Shown: in pieces, positions 18,989 to 28,500 of the stretch
How the letters are laid out: every line of letters starts with the position of its first letter
Numbering within the stretch: position 1 is the first letter of the stretch
Source of the DNA: Psychrobacter immobilis
Lineage (GTDB): Bacteria; Pseudomonadota; Gammaproteobacteria; Pseudomonadales; Moraxellaceae
NCBI RefSeq assembly: GCF_904846185.1
Contig: NZ_CAJGZQ010000018.1
Coordinates: forward strand, 1 to 64,000
Length of the DNA stretch: 64,000 nucleotides
Direction of reading: 5' to 3'
The notes under the pieces: generated by a model
Told to the model about the DNA's origin: nothing
The model's database searches: none
Seen by the model: the letters and a program-made list of their open reading frames with translations, nothing else
Translations under genes and position numbers: made by a program

Positions 18989-19558
18989 AACCTTCTCCTT
19001 AAAAATTATTATTAGAAAACCAGATTTTTAGATTGATATAAAGGACAATTATTAATAAATAACCATCATTATTAATGAGTGTCTTGCTCTCTCTAAGATT
19101 CCTTTTTCTTTACTTTTTGTTTTTTTGATATTTATTAGTTTTTCAACCATTAATACTGCTTACGACCATAGATTAGCAATATTTATCTTTAGAAAACGTT
19201 CATTTTGGTAATGATATCGGTAGGTTATGTAACCTTTGTAGCAAATCTTAACATCGAACCTTTTTTTCATCCCTTTATGGGAGTTATGTGTACAGATGGT
19301 TAGTTATCCCTTAGCCATCAACATTTTCATCATATAATCTGCTATAAACAGTAACTTACAAGTCATTTTTACTGGTCAAAAATACTTTAATATATCTTTT
19401 TCAGGCAGATATAAGTCTGACCAATAACTCATTTAGTCATGACTTATTTAGTTAATCTGATTTCTATCTAAAAACTAGACCTCAAACTCTGACTGTTAAA
19501 TGGCAACAAATTTTAAACGTCACACGACTCATCAAAATAGCTATTAAGGATAATAAAT
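18989..19558. other. Long AT-rich intergenic region
   Basis: About 570 bases between divergent genes (DUF1328 gene and saccharopine-dehydrogenase-like gene). I see no small reading frame with a ribosome-binding site, no tRNA and no clear hairpin with a T-tract. It probably holds promoters for both sides. Confidence 0.4.
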
Positions 19559-20851
19559 ATGGATACCAATACTAATACGGATACCTCAAACAATACACAA
19601 CAGCGCAGCGATGGAAAGCATCCTTACGCGGTCGTCTTATATGGTGCAACCAGCTTTGTTGGTCAAATCACAGCACACTATTTAACAGAGTTTTTATCTA
19701 ATACTAAAGACAAAGAGGGCTCCGACGTCACGTGGGCGATTGCTGGGCGTGATGAAGCAAAACTAAACGAATTGCAGTCTAAACTTGGCAGCACTGTCGA
19801 TATTATTCTTGCTAATAGTGACGATGCGGACAGCCTTGATGAAATGACCAAACAAACCCAAGTCATCATTTCAACCGTCGGTCCTTATCTTAAATATGGT
19901 GAGCCGCTGATCAAATCTTGTACCACTCATGGGACAGATTATGTCGACCTCACCGGTGAAGCTATCTTTATCAAAGATATGATGGACAAGTATCAGGACG
20001 CGGCAAAGCAAAGCGGCGCTCGTATTGTCAACTCGTGTGGCTTTGATTCGATTCCATCGGATTTGGGCGTCTACTTTACTCAAACCCAAGCAGAAAAGAA
20101 ATTTGGTCGCGCTTGTGATGTGATTCATATGCGTGTCAAAGCGGCGAAAGGGGGTCTATCGGGTGGTACCATTGCCTCGATGGCGACTATTTTTGAAGAA
20201 GTCGGAAAGGATAAGTCACGTCGTAAGCAGGTAGCAAATCCTTACCTACTCAATGATGACAAAGATGCACCAAACGTGCGCCAAGCTAATGTCAGTAAGC
20301 CAGAATACGATAGTGAGCACAAACGCTGGCTTGCGCCTTTTGTGATGGCTAGTATCAATACCCGTATCGTTCATCGCACCAACCAATTGCTTGGCTATGA
20401 ATATGGTCGTGACTTTAAATATGACGAAGCAATGTGGATGCAAGATGGTGTGAAAGGTCAATTATCAAGCTATGCAATGAGCGCAGGCCTGTTTGGATTT
20501 GCCACTGCTATGATGGTCAAACCGAGCCGTGAATTATTAGCTAAGCACGTGCTACCCAAGTCAGGTTCTGGTCCGTCTGCAGAAGAGCAAGCAAACGGCT
20601 ACTTTGACATTCGCCTCTTTGGGGAAATAGCTAATAAAGACACCATCAATACGAAAGTAACGGGTGATAAAGATCCAGGTTACGGCAGTACCTCGCGTAT
20701 GCTAGCGCAAGCAGCGTTATGCTTAGCACAAGATATTAGCAAAGAAGAAATTGGTGGTGGTTTTTGGACGCCAGCCTCTGCCATGGGTAATCATCTACTG
20801 GCACGTTTAGAAGAGCATGCGGGTCTGAGTTTTGAAGTCGTCGATTCGTAA
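19559..20851 (+). CDS. Saccharopine dehydrogenase-like / trans-acting enoyl reductase family protein
   Basis: A 430-residue protein with an N-terminal Rossmann fold (VVLYGATSFVGQITAHYL, around residues 24-41) and segments typical of the saccharopine-dehydrogenase-like proteins related to the mycobacterial trans-acting enoyl reductase: VISTVGPYLKYGEPLIKSC, GTDYVDLTGE and NSCGFDSIPSDLG. The actual reaction in gammaproteobacteria is not established, so the name describes family only. AAGGATAA lies before the ATG. It is transcribed alone and ends at a terminator at 20903. Confidence 0.85.
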   Translation: MDTNTNTDTSNNTQQRSDGKHPYAVVLYGATSFVGQITAHYLTEFLSNTKDKEGSDVTWAIAGRDEAKLNELQSKLGSTVDIILANSDDADSLDEMTKQTQVIISTVGPYLKYGEPLIKSCTTHGTDYVDLTGEAIFIKDMMDKYQDAAKQSGARIVNSCGFDSIPSDLGVYFTQTQAEKKFGRACDVIHMRVKAAKGGLSGGTIASMATIFEEVGKDKSRRKQVANPYLLNDDKDAPNVRQANVSKPEYDSEHKRWLAPFVMASINTRIVHRTNQLLGYEYGRDFKYDEAMWMQDGVKGQLSSYAMSAGLFGFATAMMVKPSRELLAKHVLPKSGSGPSAEEQANGYFDIRLFGEIANKDTINTKVTGDKDPGYGSTSRMLAQAALCLAQDISKEEIGGGFWTPASAMGNHLLARLEEHAGLSFEVVDS

Positions 20852-20902
20852 GATTACCCATTTATAAATCTAAGCAATCTACTTCTTAATATCTAATTAC
20901 TG

Positions 20903-20934
20903 ACCGTATCTTAGCAACGAGATACGGTTTTTTA
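20903..20934 (+). terminator. Terminator after saccharopine-dehydrogenase-like gene
   Basis: A 9-bp stem (ACCGTATCT / AGATACGGT) followed by a T run. Confidence 0.85.
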
Positions 20935-21324
20935 TTGCCTATTTTTTCTCATTATTCAGAGTGCAATCTTTTGAGCCATTGTTAATAAATAATAATAACG
21001 TGATTCTTTGGTAAATGATATTGCCACTTCTTGCCTTTTTAATACATTAAGCTACACATTTCTAGAGTAATGTCACAGCCATATTGCAGTGAATAACGTA
21101 AGATAAAAAAGTTAGGCAATTTTTTACCCCATATTTTTTTATCCCATATTGCATAGCAGCTTTGAAACGAATAATTGGCTCATTAACATTTCATTTAGAC
21201 TTTAAACGCGTCAGAGTAATTTTCTAGTGCAATAAAAATCATATTAATAAAAATTAAGTTTTACTTATTTATCATAAATTTGAAATAAATCAATAGACTT
21301 CAATCTAATTAAAAGGACATAACA
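20935..21324. other. Intergenic region upstream of exported protein gene
   Basis: About 390 AT-rich bases. Apart from a near-repeat of CCATATT (around 21081, 21129 and 21145) nothing stands out. A promoter for the gene at 21325 is expected in the last 100 bases. Confidence 0.4.
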
Positions 21325-22164
21325 ATGAAAATCAATATATTAACCGCTGCTGTGATGACATCTGGTCTTGCTATGTTTGCAAGCTCTGCTAACGCCGCTA
21401 TGACTACCGATAGCCACGGCAATGTTGGCTATGACAGTTATGAGGAGTGTGTCACCGCTGTCAAAGACGGTTCGGCCAAATTTTATACCCCTTATACTTA
21501 TCAAAACCCAAAGCGCCAAGTAGGTGAAGCAACTGTCAAAAAAATGCGTTTGTCTGAAGTAATGATTCCTCAAACAATGGTCAATGCAAACAACTTAACA
21601 GCCAGTGATTACTCAGCAGGTGCTTGTGATTTAGGGGTTGGGCAGTCAAATGGTCGCTATGGTGTTTCGGGTGCATTGGTTGGGAAATACGTCCCTATCG
21701 CCGCTGATATGCCTGTCAACGTCTATATGGATAAAGCTGGCAATCCAGTACGTTTAAGCATGCAGCAGTGCGATAACCACTTTGGTGCCAAGTTTCCAAC
21801 GCCTATTATGAGCGAAACAAAAGAAGCTACAGCACCAGAAGCACAACTCGCGATTATCGAAGATCGCCTTGTAGAGCCTGTCATCGTTGAAACCACACGT
21901 GTTATCCGCCCTACTAAATATAGTGTCAAAGAAGTCATCATTGTGCCGAAAGATCAAATCAAGCGAGTAAACACAGCGTCAGGTACAGCCATTGCTATCG
22001 AAGACGAGGCTAACCGTACTGTAATCGTTGGTGAAGAAGCAGATGCGGATGTCATCGACAATACTGAAATCAACCAAACCTTCCCAGTCATTCGTGTTCC
22101 TAGTAGCAGCACTCAACAACGCGTCGTTGATCCAAACACTGGCAAGTATATCGTTATTGAATAA
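21325..22164 (+). CDS. Periplasmic protein of unknown function
   Basis: A 279-residue exported protein. A signal peptide of about 24 residues ends in ASSANAA. The mature part has three cysteines, in YEECVTAV, AGACDLG and MQQCDNHF. The C-terminal third is dominated by repeated short valine/isoleucine strands (VEPVIVETTRVI, VKEVIIVPKDQI, RTVIVGEEAD), which suggests beta structure. I do not recognise the family. AAAGGACATAACA precedes the ATG. The next gene downstream also encodes an exported, acidic protein, but 454 bases away. Confidence 0.65.
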   Translation: MKINILTAAVMTSGLAMFASSANAAMTTDSHGNVGYDSYEECVTAVKDGSAKFYTPYTYQNPKRQVGEATVKKMRLSEVMIPQTMVNANNLTASDYSAGACDLGVGQSNGRYGVSGALVGKYVPIAADMPVNVYMDKAGNPVRLSMQQCDNHFGAKFPTPIMSETKEATAPEAQLAIIEDRLVEPVIVETTRVIRPTKYSVKEVIIVPKDQIKRVNTASGTAIAIEDEANRTVIVGEEADADVIDNTEINQTFPVIRVPSSSTQQRVVDPNTGKYIVIE

Positions 22165-22618
22165 GACTGTAATGAAATACAGACGAACCAGATTTGTTGA
22201 GACATCGTTGCTATAAAAATTAGAGATGGGAAAGTAGAAAATAATGCTATTTTTCTATCTGACAATAACCATACAATAGTTGCACAAAGTCACCTGATAA
22301 CATCCGTCTGTTAGAATTTTAATCTATGGACTACTGAACTAACGCTTGTTTAGTTGGTATTCTCCCCTTTAGATTTTTATCACTGATTTAGGTCAGCTTA
22401 TAAAGCTCTTTATCCAAATCCATCATGATAGTCTCTTAATGGTTATCATGATTTTATTTTGTCTATCAATTAAATGTTAGATATATTAAATATATAGATT
22501 TCAATTACTAAATGAATGTGTGATATGCAACGGCTGTATACAGCAGTTAGCAACATAAGCGTCAAGTTTGAAATTTTTTAAGCTGACATTATAAGATTGT
22601 AAATTAAGGAATTGATTA
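22165..22618. other. Intergenic region between two exported-protein genes
   Basis: About 450 AT-rich bases. No hairpin with T-tract and no small gene is visible to me. Confidence 0.4.
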
Positions 22619-23023
22619 ATGAAAAAAAGTACTCTGTCTTTATCGCTACTGATTGGCGCTGCGCTCACAATCCCAAGTTTGGCTATGGCAGCACCTGCTG
22701 ATACTGCAGCAGTAGATGTGCAATCAGCGGCTACTGCCACTACACTTGAGATGGAAGGTGACAATACAAATAATGCCTCAACAGACAATCAATCTAGCCC
22801 ATTTCAGATTAGTGAGACACAGATTATCTCAAGAGCAAGCACTAATAACGTTAATAACAGTGCTAATCAACAGCCGATGACTACTGAGCTTCAAGCTGAG
22901 CAAGAAGCAATGGATGCCGAACAAGAGCTGATTCAAGATTCTGAAGAAGCGATGCAAGAAGAAGACTCGTTAGACACACAAGAAGAATTACAAGAAGCTG
23001 AAGAAGCCACAGAAGAATTATAG
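22619..23023 (+). CDS. Small exported acidic protein, Glu/Gln/Ala-rich
   Basis: A 134-residue protein with a clear signal peptide (MKKSTLSLSLLIGAAL, cleavage expected after MAA near residue 25). The mature protein has low complexity: a Thr/Asn/Ser-rich middle, then a C-terminal half almost entirely of Glu, Gln, Ala, Asp and Leu (for example AEQEAMDAEQELIQDSEEAM), which should form a very acidic helix. The function is unknown. Repeated GAAGAA codons could make it length-variable. AAGGAATTGATTA precedes the ATG, and a terminator follows. Confidence 0.65.
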   Translation: MKKSTLSLSLLIGAALTIPSLAMAAPADTAAVDVQSAATATTLEMEGDNTNNASTDNQSSPFQISETQIISRASTNNVNNSANQQPMTTELQAEQEAMDAEQELIQDSEEAMQEEDSLDTQEELQEAEEATEEL

Positions 23024-23136
23024 AATACGATACAAATCCCGCTGTTAGCTGAAATCATTGAAAAGAGGTTATTCAGCGAGTTAGGTTTGAGCAGTTATCA
23101 GTGTTCATTAACAATTTCTATTTTTAAATAAATTCC

Positions 23137-23168
23137 ATAAAAAAGGCAGCCTAATGGCTGCCTTTTTT
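23137..23168. terminator. Bidirectional terminator before tex
   Basis: The stem AAAAAAGGCAGCC / GGCTGCCTTTTTT with loop TAAT, between convergent genes. Confidence 0.9.
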
Positions 23169-23185
23169 ATCACTATTAACATTAA

Positions 23186-25735
23186 CTATTTTTTGGTTTT
23201 AGTCACGCCAGCTTCCTGTAACAGCGCCCCAAGCGTACCCATTTTGCTAGGTGCTTCTGCTTTATCAGCCCTTGGCGCTTTGCTACGATCATTATTAGCA
23301 TGGTCTTTATCCTGACGATTACCGCGAGATTTCGACGGGCGCTTATCAGTCGTTGGACGGCTACTGTTTGGGCGTTTGCTATTTGTATGATCGCTACGTG
23401 GACGACTGACTTTCTCATCATTACCAGTACTTTCAGCCGATTTAGCTGCTGGGCGCGCAGGCTTTTCAGATTCTGGCTTCATACTAAAGCCAATACGACC
23501 ACGTTTTTCATCGATAGAGATGACACGTACCGAGACGATATCGCCAGGCTTGACGCGGTTCATCGGGTCAGCGACAAAGTCATTGGCCATTTGTGAGATA
23601 TGTACCAAACCGTCCTGATGGACGCCAACATCAATGAAGCAACCGAAGGCTGTCACATTGGTCACCACGCCTTCAAGCTGCATGCCCTCGCTCAAGTCTT
23701 TAATACTGTTAACGTCTTCACGGAAATTGGCGGTTTTGAACTCAGGACGTGGATCACGTGCTGGTTTGGCTAGCTCCTCGATGATAGCAGTTACACTAAT
23801 ATTGTCATCATTAGCAGCCAGTGCAGTGGTATCTATCGTATTTAATATGCCGTCATTACCGATGACTTCTGGCAATGCTTTACCAGTTTGTGCCAATAAG
23901 CTATCGACCAGCGCATAGCTTTCTGGATGCACACCAGTGGCATCAAGGGGATTACTACCACCATGGATACGCAAGAAGCCTGCTGCTTGTTCGAAGGTCT
24001 TAGCGCCTAAGCGTGGGACGTTTTTCAATGATTCACGACTGTCAAAAGCACCATGCTCTTTACGATAGGTCACGATTTGCTGCGCTACGTTTTTATTCAA
24101 ACCAGCGATATGTGCCAAGATAGCAGGGCTTGCGGTATTTACATCAACGCCAACCGCATTTACGCTATCTTGCGTGACTTTATCAAGACTATCTGCCAAT
24201 TGTGTTTGGTTAACATCATGCTGATATTGACCAACGCCAATGGCTTTTGGATCAACCTTGACCAATTCTGATAAAGGGTCTTGCAAGCGACGGGCGATAG
24301 AAACCGCACCGCGTACAGAAACGTCTAAATTACCAAGCTCATCAGTGGCAAGCTCACTGGCTGAATAAACAGACGCACCTGACTCATTGACGATAACTGA
24401 TTTGGCTTTTAACGCATCGTTCGCAGCCAAAATCTCTTTAATCATCGCATCTGTTTCGCGGCTCGCTGTACCATTACCGATAGCCACCAAATCAACGTTG
24501 TAAGTACTTAATAATTCATCGATGACTTTTTTGGCTTCATCCATTTTATTATCAGGGGCAAATGGATAAACGGTGGCGACGACAGGCTTGTCTTCACTGT
24601 CTAACATGACGTGACCTTGAGCATCGACAATGGCCATTTTGACGCCATGACGGATACCAGGATCGACACCTAAAATCACTTTACGACCAGCAGGTGCTGA
24701 CATGAGTAAATGCTGCAGATTATTGGCAAACACGTCAATCGCATCGGCTTCAGCAGTCAGACGTTTTTCCGTCAATAAACGGTGTTCGATATGCGGACGC
24801 CATTTGTCTTTCCATAAACTGGTCGCCGCTTCTGTCAAAAACTCTTGACGCTCGGCTGGAGCTTTTGTATCAACGTCAAAATGCTTAATAATTTTTTCGA
24901 TAAACGGCGCGTCTTCGCCTTCTATTTTGAGGCCCAAAACGTTTTCTTGACGACCACGTAGCATCGCTAATAAACGATGATTTGGCAGACGCGCAAGGCT
25001 TTCGCTATGCTCGAAGTAATCTTTAAACTTCTCGCCGACTTCGCGTTTTTCTTCACTGGCAACGGCAGATACGATACTGGCCGTCTTGGCAAAGCCACTG
25101 CGCAAGTTGTCTAGCAAAGCCAAAGCCTGCGTCCATTCATCAACGATGATGGCTTGTACACCAGCAAGTTGCTTGGTGATATCGCTAAAATCAACTTCGA
25201 TCTCATTACCACTATCATCGGTAATGCTCGATTGAACTTGATAGTCTGCTAATGCGTCAGTTGGCGTGACGGCTTGCGTCAAGACGGCTTGCGCTGCCAC
25301 ATCAAGACCAGCAGCACGTGCTTTGGCGGCAGGAGAGCGGCGACGCGGGCGGTATGGCAAGTAAATATCTTCAAGCTCAAGTTTCGACGTCGCATTATCG
25401 ATACGCGTCTGCAGCTCGTCAGTCAAATTGCCCTGAGTGCTGAGCAGCTCAGTAATCTTGAGGCGACGGGTAGCCATATCGCGCTCATAATTGAGCGACT
25501 TCTCTAAAGCTCGCAATTGCGCATCGTCAAGATTCTGCGTCTTTTCTTTACGGTAACGGGCAATAAATGGAACGGTCGCGCCTTCATCGTAAAGTTTGAC
25601 AAACGCATTGACTTGAGCAGTCTTAATGCCAAGCGCGCGAGCAAGCTTGTCGTGAATATTCGCGTGTGTGGTTGCATCCAAAACCTGTGCATTTGTCGAG
25701 GTTTGAGATGGCGTTAAGGTATCAGTGCTACTCAT
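23186..25735 (-). CDS. tex: Tex-family transcription accessory protein (S1 RNA-binding)
   Basis: An 849-residue cytoplasmic RNA-binding protein related to Tex of Pseudomonas and Bordetella, thought to influence transcription and RNA turnover. Domains in order: an N-terminal helical region; a YqgF/RuvC-like domain with GVDPGIRHG; helix-hairpin-helix repeats (VGVDVNTASPAILAHIAGL and NVPRLGAKTFEQAAGFLRI); and an S1 domain (GVVTNVTAFGCFIDVG to GRIGFSMKP). After the S1 domain a tail of about 90 basic, Ser/Arg/Lys/Asp-rich residues is longer than in many homologues and likely disordered. It is a single-gene unit. Confidence 0.93.
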   Translation of the reverse strand: MSSTDTLTPSQTSTNAQVLDATTHANIHDKLARALGIKTAQVNAFVKLYDEGATVPFIARYRKEKTQNLDDAQLRALEKSLNYERDMATRRLKITELLSTQGNLTDELQTRIDNATSKLELEDIYLPYRPRRRSPAAKARAAGLDVAAQAVLTQAVTPTDALADYQVQSSITDDSGNEIEVDFSDITKQLAGVQAIIVDEWTQALALLDNLRSGFAKTASIVSAVASEEKREVGEKFKDYFEHSESLARLPNHRLLAMLRGRQENVLGLKIEGEDAPFIEKIIKHFDVDTKAPAERQEFLTEAATSLWKDKWRPHIEHRLLTEKRLTAEADAIDVFANNLQHLLMSAPAGRKVILGVDPGIRHGVKMAIVDAQGHVMLDSEDKPVVATVYPFAPDNKMDEAKKVIDELLSTYNVDLVAIGNGTASRETDAMIKEILAANDALKAKSVIVNESGASVYSASELATDELGNLDVSVRGAVSIARRLQDPLSELVKVDPKAIGVGQYQHDVNQTQLADSLDKVTQDSVNAVGVDVNTASPAILAHIAGLNKNVAQQIVTYRKEHGAFDSRESLKNVPRLGAKTFEQAAGFLRIHGGSNPLDATGVHPESYALVDSLLAQTGKALPEVIGNDGILNTIDTTALAANDDNISVTAIIEELAKPARDPRPEFKTANFREDVNSIKDLSEGMQLEGVVTNVTAFGCFIDVGVHQDGLVHISQMANDFVADPMNRVKPGDIVSVRVISIDEKRGRIGFSMKPESEKPARPAAKSAESTGNDEKVSRPRSDHTNSKRPNSSRPTTDKRPSKSRGNRQDKDHANNDRSKAPRADKAEAPSKMGTLGALLQEAGVTKTKK

Positions 25736-26231
25736 AGACGTATCAATCGTTGAGAAATGTAGTTTTGCATTATAGCAAAAGCTGCATGAATAAAAATCCT
25801 TTTTATCTTTTCGTTATTTATCGCTAGTTTTATGACGAAAATCGTCTCATATCATAGGTTCTGTCGCTTTATTAAACAAACGCATACAGCATTTGTCCTG
25901 ATGGGTGATGCAATTAGTGGTGCAATCTTATACACTAAAGTATCGAAGGCGCAAATATTGGTACGCGCTGACGCATTGAACAATAGTATTCAAATTTATG
26001 ATGGATTGAGACGGACCTTTACTTTTGACCACTCATTGAATAAAGACAGTTTTTTTGTATAGTCGATTCAAGATAATTTAGCGATGAGGACAGCACGTTA
26101 AAATACTATAAATAGTAGACTCAACGAGCCTGACACCGTATTTTCTTTATATCATTTTGGCTATATAACCTTTAGCCTTGACTGTTAACGATAATTTCTA
26201 CTAATAATAATTTTTATAAGAGGATGCCTGT
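25736..26231. other. Divergent intergenic region between tex and ompR
   Basis: About 500 AT-rich bases. A 76-codon open frame exists at 25832-26062 but lacks a ribosome-binding site and family resemblance, so I do not call it. Promoters for tex and ompR are expected. Confidence 0.4.
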
Positions 26232-26990
26232 ATGTCTGAAAATAACAGCCCTGATACCTTAACTCAGCGAATCTTAGTCGTTGATGACGATGCACGCTTG
26301 CGCTCTTTATTACAGCGCTTTCTAGAAGACGACGGTTTTGTCGTCCGTACCGCTCATGATGGTAGTCAAATGGACAAACTGTTGCAGCGTGAGCTTTTCT
26401 CGTTGGTGGTACTCGATTTGATGCTGCCAGGCGAAGACGGCATCAGTATCTGTAAGCGTCTACGCGAAGACAATGGTGACATTCCTATCATTATGCTGAC
26501 AGCTAAAGGTGGTGATGCCGATCGTATCGCTGGTCTAGAAGCGGGTGCAGATGATTATCTGCCAAAACCCTTTAACCCCAAAGAGCTGTTGGCTCGTATT
26601 AAAGCGGTATTACGTCGTCAAAATCGCGAGCTGCCTGGCGCACCAAGCCATCAGCTTGAAGTGGTTGAGTTTGGACCGTGGACGCTTGATTTATCGACAC
26701 GTACGCTTAAACGTGACGGCAATGTTGTCACTTTAACGACAGGTGAGTTTTCGGTGCTAAAAGCACTGGTGCAGCATCCACGTGAGCCGTTGACACGTGA
26801 TAAATTGATGAACCTTGCGCGTGGTCGTGAATGGGGTGCGATGGAGCGTTCTATCGACGTACAGGTATCACGTTTGCGCCGTTTGATTGAAGACAACCCT
26901 TCACAAGCGCGTTACATCCAAACCGTTTGGGGTGTAGGCTACGTATTCGTTCCTGACGAAGCTGAAGTAGAAACCGTTAAAAGTGAGTAA
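26232..26990 (+). CDS. ompR: OmpR-family response regulator (OmpR), no adjacent sensor kinase
   Basis: A 252-residue two-component regulator. The receiver domain has the acidic pocket VVDDD, the phospho-acceptor aspartate in VVLDLMLPGEDG and the lysine in YLPKPF. The C-terminal winged helix has FGPWTLDLSTRTL, GEFSVLKALVQHP and RLIEDNPSQARYIQTVWGVGYVF, which is very close to OmpR itself. In many gammaproteobacteria envZ follows ompR, but here the next gene, 120 bases on, encodes a CobW-type GTPase. The cognate kinase must be elsewhere or absent. GAGG precedes the ATG. Confidence 0.9.
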   Translation: MSENNSPDTLTQRILVVDDDARLRSLLQRFLEDDGFVVRTAHDGSQMDKLLQRELFSLVVLDLMLPGEDGISICKRLREDNGDIPIIMLTAKGGDADRIAGLEAGADDYLPKPFNPKELLARIKAVLRRQNRELPGAPSHQLEVVEFGPWTLDLSTRTLKRDGNVVTLTTGEFSVLKALVQHPREPLTRDKLMNLARGREWGAMERSIDVQVSRLRRLIEDNPSQARYIQTVWGVGYVFVPDEAEVETVKSE

Positions 26991-27072
26991 CTTTTGACTA
27001 TGTGTGTCCTCATTTCGAAAATTCCGATTATCGATTGAATTGAGAATACACGCTAACATCATTTCCTTTTAA

Positions 27073-27110
27073 TATAGGCTGTGTTTGATTACTCACAAAT
27101 ACGGCCTATA
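27073..27110 (+). promoter_or_regulatory. Hairpin abutting the start codon of the CobW-type gene
   Basis: TATAGGC at 27073 pairs with GCCTATA at 27104. Inside, GTGTTTG pairs with CAAATAC (one G-T pair) after a single mismatch, leaving an 8-base loop. The last base of the hairpin is the A of the ATG. No Shine-Dalgarno sequence is visible outside it. Confidence 0.5.
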
Positions 27111-28366
27111 TGATGAGTGTCTCTGTGAAAAAACCTATTATTTTTCAAAACATACCCTGCACCTTGGTGACAGGGTTTTTGGGTGCTGGCAAGACCACAG
27201 TGATTAATCAGCTGCTTGCTATCAAACCTGCCGATGAGCGCTGGGCATTGCTGATCAATGAATTTGGTCGTATCGGTATTGATGGTGCGCTGCTGGCAAG
27301 CGCGCAAGATAGTAAGCCTGAGCAAGATAATATTGCGATACGTGAAGTCAGTGGTGGCTGTATTTGTTGTACCAGTCAGCTGCCATTACAAATTGCCATC
27401 AGTCGGCTACTTAGTGAGCATCATCCACAGCGGTTGCTCATCGAACCTACAGGGCTTGCTCATCCACGTGAGCTTATCATGCAGCTCAGTGCACCGCATT
27501 GGCAAACAGCGCTCAATATGCAAGCAGTAATAACGGTACTGAGTGGTGTGCAATGGCAGCAAGATAAATACCGTCATCATGACGGTTTTCAAGCGCATGT
27601 CCGTGATGCCGATGTGTTAGTCATTAATCGTTATGCTCAATTGAGCGATAGCGAAAAGCAAGCACTGCAACAATGGATAGCCAAGCTCAATGCACAGGTA
27701 AAAATTATTTGGGCAGCATCTGAGCAGATATCTCATGATACGAGTGACTCATCCAATATTTTTTTATCAAAATCAAGCGTGTCAGAGTTGAAAACGCAGC
27801 TAACCAAGCCCAGTCAGGTTATCTCGAAACAACGCACAGTCAATATTATTCACCCTCAAAAATCGACTACTAGCTTGCAACCGCAGAGTAATGCCCTATC
27901 GATATCGACCACCTTGTCATCCGACGCTTTTACAAACAAAGATGATTCGCAGACCGACACAGATATTGAGCTACCTTATCGTTATCATGAAAAACAGCAA
28001 GAGTTACAGTTGGCGGGTTGGCGACTGCCAGCGCACTACATATTAAAAGCGGATGAGTTACAGAGTTGGTTATTAACGCTACCGAACTGGCAACGTATCA
28101 AAGGCGTGGTTCATACGTCTGATGGCTGGCTACAAATCAATTTTACCCCTGACAGCTTAACCACCAGTACGGTCAGCGCACAAGTTGATAGTCGGCTAGA
28201 GATTATATTACAGTTGGATGCAAATACTAATAACGACAACGATACAGCGGTAGAAAGCGACCGCTCAGAAGAAAAAGATAGGACAGCATTTTTATCTTCT
28301 ATAAAGACGCTACCTTCTATCGATTGGGATACCTGCGACCGTGAACTAATGGCACTGGTTATTTGA
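27110..28366 (+). CDS. CobW/COG0523-family metal-related GTPase
   Basis: A G3E-family GTPase of 418 residues, of the kind that acts as a metallochaperone (zinc or another transition metal). The Walker A GFLGAGKT lies near residue 22, and the metal-binding CxCC motif GGCICC near 83. EPTGLAHP follows, then VLVINRYAQL in the place of the guanine-specificity NKxD. A low-complexity linker (about 200-290) leads to a CobW C-terminal domain. The NRYAQL segment departs from the consensus NKxD, so nucleotide preference may be altered. The TGA stop coincides with the end of the adjacent tnpB element, which may have trimmed the native C-terminus slightly. ATG at 27110 or 27113 is the start. Confidence 0.85.
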   Translation: MMSVSVKKPIIFQNIPCTLVTGFLGAGKTTVINQLLAIKPADERWALLINEFGRIGIDGALLASAQDSKPEQDNIAIREVSGGCICCTSQLPLQIAISRLLSEHHPQRLLIEPTGLAHPRELIMQLSAPHWQTALNMQAVITVLSGVQWQQDKYRHHDGFQAHVRDADVLVINRYAQLSDSEKQALQQWIAKLNAQVKIIWAASEQISHDTSDSSNIFLSKSSVSELKTQLTKPSQVISKQRTVNIIHPQKSTTSLQPQSNALSISTTLSSDAFTNKDDSQTDTDIELPYRYHEKQQELQLAGWRLPAHYILKADELQSWLLTLPNWQRIKGVVHTSDGWLQINFTPDSLTTSTVSAQVDSRLEIILQLDANTNNDNDTAVESDRSEEKDRTAFLSSIKTLPSIDWDTCDRELMALVI

Positions 28367-28500
28367 CACACTCCCACCACTTTCGCCAAGCTCAAGTGGG
28401 GGATTCTAAAAGCAGATGCTCTTAGGCGACTTTCTCACGAAGGTCGCAAGTTTTCTGTTTCAACGGGCGACCTTTACTGCATCCTCCCTCCGCAGACAAA
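28363..28500 (-). ncRNA. Probable omega (reRNA) guide RNA scaffold of TnpB
   Basis: In IS605-group elements, the 3' part of tnpB and the right end are processed into an RNA that directs TnpB to DNA. The minus strand here folds as expected: GCGAC...GTCGC around 28413-28434, then the terminal CCCCCACTT/AAGTGGTGGG hairpin at about 28372-28402. The guide would be read from flanking positions 28362 down to about 28343, that is from the 3' end of the cobW-type gene. The 5' boundary is a guess. Confidence 0.45.

Noticed and set aside
25832..26062. 76-codon open frame between tex and ompR
   Set aside because: No ribosome-binding site, no family resemblance, and composition like the surrounding intergenic DNA.
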